A stretch of DNA of 16,644 nt from Physocladia obscura (lineage: Eukaryota > Chytridiomycota > Chytridiomycetes > Chytridiales > Chytriomycetaceae). Position 1 is the stretch's first letter, and every line of letters starts with the position of its first letter. Positions 9,690 through 16,644 of this stretch are shown piece after piece. The notes below the pieces were generated by a model. It was not told the origin of the DNA. It made no database searches and saw only the letters and a program-made list of their open reading frames with translations. The DNA lies in the NCBI GenBank assembly GCA_027596945.1, contig JADGJH010000573.1, forward strand, positions 1 through 16,644, written 5' to 3'. A program made the translations under genes and the position numbers.

Positions 9690-9783
9690 TTTGGAGTCTT
9701 GTAACAGGAAACAGAACAAAAAAAAAAAAAAATACAATTTTCCTCATCACTTCCTGCCCCTTCATTAATCCGGTTTTCAATCT
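9690..9783 (-). promoter_or_regulatory. 94-bp same-strand spacer with a T14 tract
   Basis: This spacer lies between the DEF1 stop and the ATG of the next minus-strand gene. On the coding strand it contains a run of about 14 T followed by a pyrimidine-rich stretch ending in ACAAG, 10 nt before ATG. No AATAAA signal for DEF1 is present. It must hold either the promoter of the downstream gene (a poly(dA:dT) tract is a common fungal promoter element) or a splice acceptor for a longer or joined transcript. Confidence 0.4.
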
Positions 9784-12700
9784 TCAAGATTGTCCGTTCC
9801 AATACTGGCCACTGCCTTGGCGACCATAATTCTGGTACTGTTGCTGTTGCTGTTGCTGCTGCTGTTGTTGGTAAGCAGGATACTGCTGGTAACCACCTTG
9901 GTGACTCAATCCACCCAATTGTTGTTGTTGTGGGTTGTAGTATGAACTCACGCTAACACCTGCCCCACCATTTCCACCAAGCTGGGTCTGATTTGTAGAA
10001 CCTCCATAACCACGAGACTGGCGGTTAGCTTGAACATTTTGAGGCTGTTGTTGTTGCTGTGGTTGCTGTTGCTGTCCCGCTTTGGCTTGTCCTTGGGTTC
10101 CCGCACCAACTTGTGTTTGACTGGTGACACCAGGGCCAACCTGAGCACCTGGCTGTTGGGAAACCACTTGCTGAGGTTGTCCTGCGCCTTGCTGAACTCC
10201 TTGCTGCGTTTGCTGTGGTTGCTGCTGCTGCTGTTGTCCACCAATTCCAAACGCCTGGAATTGTTGCTGCTGATAGCCATAATTCTTAGCATAGTCACTC
10301 GCCAACATACCGCCAAGTCCAGGAACACCAGCTGAGGCCATTTCATCATAGCCTGCACTTTGTTGGTAAATATGCGGAGCATTGTACGAACTGTATGCCC
10401 CAAGATTCGATTGATTAGCAGCACCCATTCCGCTCAAACTAACCGGACTTTGCTTTCCAGCAGTTGAACCAGAAACATTGGCAACTCCATTTCCTGCAAC
10501 ATTTGCACCGGCGACTGCACTAACGCCTGAGTTGACAACACCAGCTGCAGGATTTTGTTGGGCATATTGCTGATAAATGTTTTTACTCACATACGGTTGG
10601 CTATAGCTTTGATTTGGGTATCCAAGGTTTTGATATTGGAAATACGGATTGTAGAATCCATATGGAATGGGATATCCACCGGCTTGCTGTTGCTGTTGTG
10701 GTTGTTGAGGTGTGCCCTGACCAGGCTGTCCTTGAGCTGGTTGAGCTCCAGGAATTCCTTGAGAAGTTGGCACAGTTTGAATCCCTTGAGCGTAATCAGC
10801 GCTATACTTTTGACTGATCGCAATTGGATGGCCATAAGCCGGATCATTGTAGTAGCCCTATTTGTTTAAAAATCACAAAAACATTTATTTCAATCAAAAA
10901 GCAAAAAAAAACTCACCATCATTCGCTGCTGGTCATTTCCGTAAACACCATAATCCAATGGTAGAGATCCAAGCTGTCCCATCCCAAATTGAGATGGCAC
11001 TTGCTGCTGTATTTGAATAGGCACTGGAATCCGCTGTTGTAATCCTGGCGCGGTAGTCTGCTGAGTAGGCTGTTGTTGAGTTGCTGGCAATTGATGAGTA
11101 TGCAGTTGAGTTTGCTGCTGTTGATGAATTTGCTGTTGGGTACCCACTGCAACAGCTTGAACTGGCTTCTCTTCAATAATCTCAGTTGAAACAGCAACAC
11201 TTTCCGTGTCATCGCTCCCGGCAAATTGTCCGAACCGCAAGCCACTCGTAGTGGGAGCAACGCTATTAGGCATAATTACTGGTGCTTCTTGGTTCAATTT
11301 TCTCGCAGGAGCTACTGCGCGAGCCTTTTGCTGTTGTGTCAGGCCTGGAGGTTCAGTGGTGTCCGCAACTATCGAAGCGGATAAGACAGGTTCAACCCGG
11401 GCAGGCGAAGGAGATCTACTTCGAAGTTGCTGTTGGATCAGTTCCGGCGATTTCGATGGCGATTTCGATCGCGCGCGTTGTTGAATTGGTGCAGGCGATT
11501 CCTGTCGAATTGGTGCGACTTTCGCTGGGCTCTTTGAACGAGGTGACGGAGATGGTTGCTTGGGTGCCGAGGTGGATAAACTAACAGCAGCAATTGCGTC
11601 TGTAATTTCTTTCGATGGCAGAGTAGGCTTAAAGATATTCTTTGGTTGGGCTGGAGGTTGTGGTTTTTCAATCACAGCAGGAACAGCTTCGGGTCTTCAA
11701 AATCTCAGATTTTTAGAAACCGCTAAAAAGAAACAAAAAAAAAATTCTCTGAAAACTCACCCTCTGACAAGCTGCGCCCACGATGAAACTGGTTTAGGTG
11801 TTTGCTTTTGAGGAGATTGAGAACGCTGTTGGAACGGCTTTGTTTGAGTTTTTACTGGTGGCTGAGATTGCACAGGAGCAACAGGAGTTGGAGCAGGAGT
11901 AGAAGATCCCAATTCATGGTTATCGTCTGGCGGTGCAGAATTATACGGTACCACTAATTCTTCCGAAGTGTTTTGTGCAGGTGTTGACGAATCAGCAGGT
12001 TGATACGAAGAAGCACCCCATTTAACAGTTTTTGACCCTTCCCCAGATTCAGCTGTCACAGAAGTTTCATGGCCGTTGTTACGTGGACCATTTGAACGAG
12101 GGAAAGCTGAAAAACCCATGAAAATTAGTCACAAAATGAAGATGTAGTTTAATAAAACCAAAAAAATAATTCCAACCTCCTGCACTTGCACCTCCACGCC
12201 CTCCGCGACCCCCACGACCGCCTCTGCGACCAGCTATTTTTTAAAAACTTTTTAAAATTCTGGAAAAAATAATTTCATACAACTTCTTACATCCTCGAGC
12301 AGATTCGTCGTGGTTTCCTGCAGATTGGTATGAACGAGGTTCACGTACAGTAGAAGTGGATGCAGGCGGATCCGAATTGAAAGATTTCTGTTTGACAGAT
12401 TTGTCTTTCTTGGTCTTTTTTGCAACTTCGCCCCATTTACTAGCCGTTCCTAAATTTTAGAAAATAAAAACAAAAAACATTAAAGAGAGAGAAGAAAAAA
12501 AGACTTTCACATTTCCTCTTTAATTTTTTGTTTTTGGTTTGTCTTCCTGTTTTTATTTATTTTTAATTCTACCTTCCGTAATTCTGTTGACTGCACTTTC
12601 CAAATCGCCGTTAACTTCTTCCAGTGTAGTCAGAAGATCACTTTCAGTCCATTCGGGAGAAAACAGTTCCAGTAACGAGCGTAGCTGTGCTGGGAAACGT

Positions 12701-12819
12701 TTCTTGATTGCAAGCAATGAATCGTCGAGATTTGAGTGCGTTGCAGGAGGAGATGGTGAGGCGCCCCACTCGTCATCAACACTTTCATGCGCACTGGATT
12801 TGTTTTGCCTTCTCGACAT
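9784..12819 (-). CDS. DEF1: DEF1-like RNA polymerase II degradation factor (6 exons)
   Basis: Exons in order are 12819-12573, 12449-12291, 12233-12177, 12106-11761, 11694-10917 and 10857-9784. All junctions keep phase and give 886 residues. A CUE/UBA-like domain occupies about 40-83 (SLLELFSPEWTESDLL ... NGDLESAVNRITEG), followed at once by SKWGEVAKKTKKDK, the CUE-plus-WGEVKKK arrangement of fungal Def1. Exon 3 encodes an RGG box (GRRGGRGGRGGRGG, 137-150). A SWAQLVRGP motif follows near the end of exon 4, then RSKSP/RSRSPSP repeats and a long glutamine-rich tail with an 11-Gln run and many Tyr, Gly and Asn. In yeast, Def1 is cytoplasmic; proteasomal clipping of its Gln-rich C-terminus lets it enter the nucleus and recruit Elongin-Cullin ligase to stalled Rpb1. 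RGG and Gln/Tyr-rich regions suggest RNA binding and condensation. Animal UBAP2-type proteins are a weaker alternative. Confidence 0.87.
9837..9869 (-). repeat. CAG/CAA microsatellite encoding polyglutamine
   Basis: Eleven consecutive glutamine codons, a mixture of CAG and CAA, lie near the C-terminus of the DEF1 homolog. Further shorter Gln runs occur at about 10040-10075 and 10200-10240. The mixed codons suggest selection for the amino acid run as well as slippage. Copy number is likely to vary between strains. Confidence 0.8.
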
Positions 12820-13210
12820 GAATGTATGTTGTCTGTTGGGAAAAAGGACAAATAAACGTTAAAGCGTGACCGGAGTAAAGTATAAGAAACATTGCGTATT
12901 GCTACTACAAGGATTTAAATCTTGGGCGCAAAATGCCCGTCGGGTTCTGTTTGGTTTAACAGCCAAAGAAGAAAAAAATAACTGTGTTCGCTGACGGGTT
13001 ATATCCAGTGGCGCCCAGCAGTGGGACACAATGAGCCATGGACAGATTAAGCAAGCAATACGTAGCGCAAAAACACACAACACTCGATGGTCACCGCTCG
13101 ACACTTGAAACTCGCACGAGGGGCATTGTTTTCTGACTCACCAATCTTGCTTGAATCTTTTTTTTTTGCGAAGGAAGAAAAAGCTCGCCAAAAACCTTGT
13201 TTTGCTTTCA
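12820..13210. promoter_or_regulatory. Divergent intergenic region between DEF1 and CLEC16A-like genes
   Basis: These 391 bp separate two start codons pointing outward (12819 minus, 13211 plus), so both promoters and 5' UTRs should lie here. No canonical TATA box was found. The region is less AT-rich than other spacers and contains short pyrimidine and purine tracts, including a T10 run near 13160. A shared bidirectional promoter is an inference from geometry. Confidence 0.55.
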
Positions 13211-15825
13211 ATGGATTGGTTCGACGATTCAATTGTAACTGAGGAGGATGAAAGAAAACGCGTAGCCGCGATCGCACGCGAAGCCCACCAGTTGTTGTCC
13301 CAGGCATCAGCACGGCTCGAGCCCAAACAGAAACACAATCGCAGCAAAAACTCGTTGTCGTCGCAGCGTTCGCGTATTGCCGCCGACGCAAATATTCGAA
13401 TCGCTCTTGACGAGCTCGCCAAAGCCCTTGTGACTGCCGCCGAAGCCGAAAACAAAGCCGCAACTCAAGATGCAGTTGCAGCATCAAACTCAGATTCAGA
13501 CTCAGAGTCTGCATTCACCGTCTTCTATGAACTCCAGACTCATATTGTCATCCTCCGTTTGTTGTCCGTTGCCATCGCCGCTGCCGCCCCAATCATGCAT
13601 GCTGCGACGTTCCATTCCCTTGTCTTTTTCAACAAGATCATTGAAAGTATTCACCGCGACAATCTTTTATTCCTTTTGTTTTCAAACAACTACATCAATG
13701 ACCTGATTTCATTGCTCGGTAATCACTTCCAGTCAACTTCGAAACTCGCATTTACCAACGCTGAAGACCAATCCATGCATTCTGATTCTTTAAATTTTTT
13801 TTCTGCGCTATTGAAACTCCTCAGCACTAAACTTGATGAGGGCTCGATCAGTTTGTTTGTTAACGAAAATTTAATGCTCAATTCATTTCCCCTTTTTGAC
13901 GAAGCCGTGAAACTATTTGATTCTGAAGAAAAGATGGTAAAAATAGCAGGACGAACAGTCACGCTGAACGTGTTCAAAGTACATTGTGAAAATAATAATA
14001 TATTTTTCAACATTCGCAATCAGTCGTTGGATAAAATTGGTATGGGGGGTTGTTTTTTGTTTTTTGTTCATGTGCGGTGGCCAATGATTAATGTTGGATC
14101 AAAGCCAGTTATTTGGATTCGGAAATTGCCAGAATTGAAAATAAAATCAAAAACAACGCCACTACCTTCACCATAGAAAGCGATCTTGATGACATAGTCG
14201 AAAGTTTATTCTATCTCGAAGACCTTCTAAATATTTTCGAAATAAAGGAGCATTTAACTTCTTCACTTCTGGGAGCACCAATTGGTAGACTTGTTGCGTT
14301 GATTTGCGAAGATGCAGAAGAATCGCCGGCAAAGTCGCTATCTTTGTTTTTGTTGGGGCAAATCTTCATATACATTTCACATACGCCTCTTCTCGATGAA
14401 ATTATTGCAATGTTGTTTTCATCACAGGCATTGAATTTAGCCAATGTTCTCAACCCACGGCTTTCTTCGTTTTGGACCCAAAGTGCCCCTTCGTGCTTGG
14501 GGCTACTTGCATCAATTATCTCAAATTCAGGCAATATTAGTGTAAATATCCTTCAAAAATACCAACTTTGTCCAATGAGACTCATTAAAACTCGAATGTT
14601 AATGGTACAAATGGTTGGTTTTGGTTATATCTCTAAAAAAATAATACTCGTAGGATTCTCTCTTTTCCCACTCGCCTGAATTGCAGTCTTCAGCTCAAAT
14701 ATACAACAAGGCGTTGATTGAAAACTTGATTGAAATAATGGGATCAGTTCATTCAGTCAATTTACGACCGGTGTGCTTGGACTTGTCGGTATATATTCTA
14801 GAGAAATTGCTGGGAAACATTTCAATGCCTTCAAAAAGCAACAGTAGTACAAATGTTGGTCGAGTAGAACATGTTGATTTATTGATGGTGAGAAAATTAA
14901 AGAAAAAAAAAAAAAAAGAAAAACAAATTGGCTCAATATGTTCAACTTAGAAATTCAACGAAAAATGGCGTTCAATGATTGCAGCGCTCGTGAACGATGG
15001 TGTTGACATTGTTGTTGATTTGCTCGAATATGAGACTCAGCAAGAAGCACCATCAATAGCCCATATTCTTCAGGACCCTCGGCTGCTTATTTGTGAATTT
15101 AAACCGTCGGCAATCGATATACCAACAACTTCTTCGACTTTAGAAAATGCAACGATGGAAAAAGAGATTCGAGATTTCTCGTTTTTGGTTCGGTGTTGGA
15201 AACTGACTGGCCAATGCATTTCAGAACTGACAAATCAACCGAAAAGCTTTAATTCACCGCAATTCGAATTTATAAAGCATCTTGACGAAAACTTCCTCGC
15301 GGAACGAGGTACACCTGAAAAAAATAACCATTTATAGGTGATGGCTTAAATCTCAAATGGCATTCCCGTCCAGACAAATCGGCAGACCTCCCCTGCTTAA
15401 TTTATCGCAGTAAATCACATATCACCGGAATATACGTACCGCACGCGACATTATTTGTCCTCGCCGAGCCGTCAAAAAAACGCAACCTCATCGCCCCACG
15501 AATCGTGTTTTCGAAACCGATCCACGAAATAACATGCGAGCGCGACGGCAACACAATACACGTGCGCCATCGGCCGCTTTCGTTTGCGACCAGTGTGAAA
15601 TCACGGGCAGAATGTTTGATGGCGATCGGACACGGTTTCGCATGGCAGGACGCGCGGGTGTGGGAAAGCTGCAAGGTGGTGTTTCGGGACATGGGGAAGA
15701 AAGGTCTGAAAAACGGCGAGGAGGAAGAAACGGCAGCAGTTTTTTTGGAGCATGTTGAGAATTCAAAGACTGTGATGCTTGAGAAGCGGCGAGATTTTTG
15801 GATTCAGCAAATGATGCGCCGATGA
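13211..15825 (+). CDS. CLEC16A: CLEC16A/GOP-1-like FPL-domain protein (5 exons)
   Basis: Exons are 13211-14039, 14105-14604, 14687-14887, 14951-15308 and 15386-15825 (775 residues). An acceptor at 15338 would add 16 residues and imply a 29-nt intron. ATG 13211 is the first in frame. Residues 1-100 form a charged, Ala-rich extension. The FPL domain follows (about 105-257): FSNNYINDLISL, then LSTKLDEGSISLFVNE, FPLFDEAVKLFDSEEKMVKI and RTVTLNVFKVH, matching CLEC16A in order and spacing. Later exons keep matching: FLLGQIFIYISHTPLLDEII, KFNEKWRSMI after intron 3, and a C-terminal lobe with GIYVPHATLFVLAEPSKKRN. CLEC16A homologs (GOP-1 in worm, GFS9/TT9 in plants) act in endosome-lysosome traffic, autophagy and, in mammals, mitophagy with the E3 RNF41. 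The donor of intron 2 could instead be 14614 (three more residues). Confidence 0.88.
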
Positions 15826-16197
15826 TGAGGCGGGTTTTTTTGCTGACTCTGGAGTTATCCTCGTGTGGTGTATTTGTTGAATAAACTGAAAAGAAAAATA
15901 TTATTTCCCAGCTATCCAGCCACTATCTCGCACAGGTATTCAAATTTGGTATTTTTATATCAGGCGCCACAGCGGCGATCTACGTTTTTGATAAAAACAG
16001 CAGAGCGTGTTTGATTTTGTTTTTCGTCAAATCTATTTATCATTAATTTAATTAATTATTATTTTCCGATAAACTTTCATCAAAATCATCAGTGACAGTC
16101 AAATCACAACATTCTTCCAACGATTGCTCAGAATAGTCAAGTCGCCCATTTGATTGAAATAACAACTTTTCCATGGATAAAAAAATTTTCCTTGGAA
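15826..16197. other. Intergenic region between the CLEC16A-like gene and the last ORF
   Basis: The first part holds the putative poly(A) signal at 15880-15885. The remainder is AT-rich around 16020-16075 and presumably contains the promoter of the ORF starting at 16198. No further motif or gene was recognised. Confidence 0.4.
15880..15885 (+). terminator. Candidate AATAAA poly(A) signal for the CLEC16A-like gene
   Basis: An AATAAA hexamer lies 55 nt after the TGA stop, followed by A-rich sequence. Position and motif suit mRNA 3'-end formation. Confidence 0.5.
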
Positions 16198-16632
16198 ATG
16201 GAACGACCACTTGCCCAGCCAACCGCCCCCGGCCAAGACGAAAATAGAAGCATCACCAGCGCCTCGACAACGACCAACACAGCAGCAGAATCCAACGACG
16301 AGATACTCCAAGATCCAACAGCCCAGAAAGAAACACTATTGAGTCTATCGGAACATCATTTGCCAGGGGACGGCGGCGGGGATATGTGTACTACAGCAAG
16401 GTCTTCTTTGTCCTTGTCGAGCGCCGAAGTGCACCATCTGGAAACGGTGCAAGCGCGGAATCAAATGCTCGCGGAACGGATGCGTTTGATGAGCGAGAGA
16501 GGCCATGAAATGGATGTGGAGGCGGCGAGACGGAAACGAAAATTGTGGGTAAAATTTATGGAGTGGATGAAGAAAAGTAAAATGGTTGTTTTTCGGAGAT
16601 CGGCGGCGGCCAAAGGAGTTGATTCTCTTTGA
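16198..16632 (+). CDS. Small hypothetical protein with coiled coil and basic tail
   Basis: An ATG at 16198 opens a 144-codon ORF ending in TGA at 16630-16632. I do not recognise it. The first 75 residues are Pro/Ser/Thr/Asn-rich and likely disordered. Residues about 76-105 (EVHHLETVQARNQMLAERMR and on) look like a short coiled coil. Residues 111-128 are strongly basic (RRKRKLWVKFMEWMKKSK), with an amphipathic, tryptophan-containing character that could bind nucleic acid, calmodulin-like partners or membrane. Possible GT donors sit at 16549 and near 16576, so the true gene may be spliced and continue beyond the window. The codon choice and fairly high GC compared with the flanks favour a real coding region. 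Confidence 0.5.
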   Translation: MERPLAQPTAPGQDENRSITSASTTTNTAAESNDEILQDPTAQKETLLSLSEHHLPGDGGGDMCTTARSSLSLSSAEVHHLETVQARNQMLAERMRLMSERGHEMDVEAARRKRKLWVKFMEWMKKSKMVVFRRSAAAKGVDSL

Positions 16633-16644
16633 ACAAGACACGCA

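Noticed and set aside
9244..9829. Plus-strand ORFs of 123-161 codons
   Set aside because: They run antisense to the acidic protein gene and its intron; Ser and Leu runs mirror the GAA/TCG-rich coding strand.
10030..10335. Leucine-rich plus-strand ORF resembling membrane segments
   Set aside because: CAG/CAA repeats read on the other strand as CTG/TTG give leucine runs; DEF1 explains the sequence.
13047..13514. 155-codon minus-strand ORF
   Set aside because: It is antisense to exon 1 of the CLEC16A-like gene, which has convincing family similarity.

Overview
The window is eukaryotic nuclear DNA. Its coding regions are interrupted by short GT-AG introns (about 45-95 nt) and separated by AT-rich spacers. 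The best fit is an early-diverging (non-Dikarya) fungus such as a chytrid. One gene is a clear homolog of DEF1, a fungal RNA polymerase II degradation factor. Two others, a MARCHF5-type mitochondrial E3 ligase and a CLEC16A/FPL-domain protein, are families I know mainly from animals, plants and basal eukaryotes. The standard code fits every model, and six of seven proposed genes end in TGA. The taxonomic call is inference from recalled family distributions, not from a search.

Layout. 1-2005 is AT-rich spacer with a small GCATTGTGAT-type minisatellite and decayed ORF fragments. 2006-3389 (+) is a four-exon MARCHF5-like RING-CH membrane E3. It converges, with only 44 bp between stop codons, on 3434-3977 (-), a three-exon RPB9 (RNA polymerase II subunit 9). 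3978-7074 is a repeat-rich, AT-rich gap containing a dead Ty1/copia fragment (end of reverse transcriptase plus RNase H, about 5463-6254). 7075-7701 (-) is an intronless GNAT acetyltransferase. 7811-8745 holds about 2.7 tandem copies of a roughly 330-355 bp repeat.

The right half is gene-dense. 8760-9689 (-) is an unrecognised acidic, serine-rich protein. It lies only 94 bp downstream of the six-exon DEF1 homolog at 9784-12819 (-). DEF1 is divergent from a five-exon CLEC16A-like gene at 13211-15825 (+), and a 391-bp spacer between them probably holds both promoters. A short coiled-coil/basic ORF at 16198-16632 (+) closes the window.

For the five recognised or spliced gene models, exon phases match at every junction and the summed exon length is a multiple of three. 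The main exception to certainty is the last CLEC16A intron, where two acceptors both keep frame. The products serve ubiquitin-linked quality control (MARCHF5, DEF1, CLEC16A) and RNA polymerase II (RPB9, DEF1). No operon-like system is evident, and the proximity may be chance.
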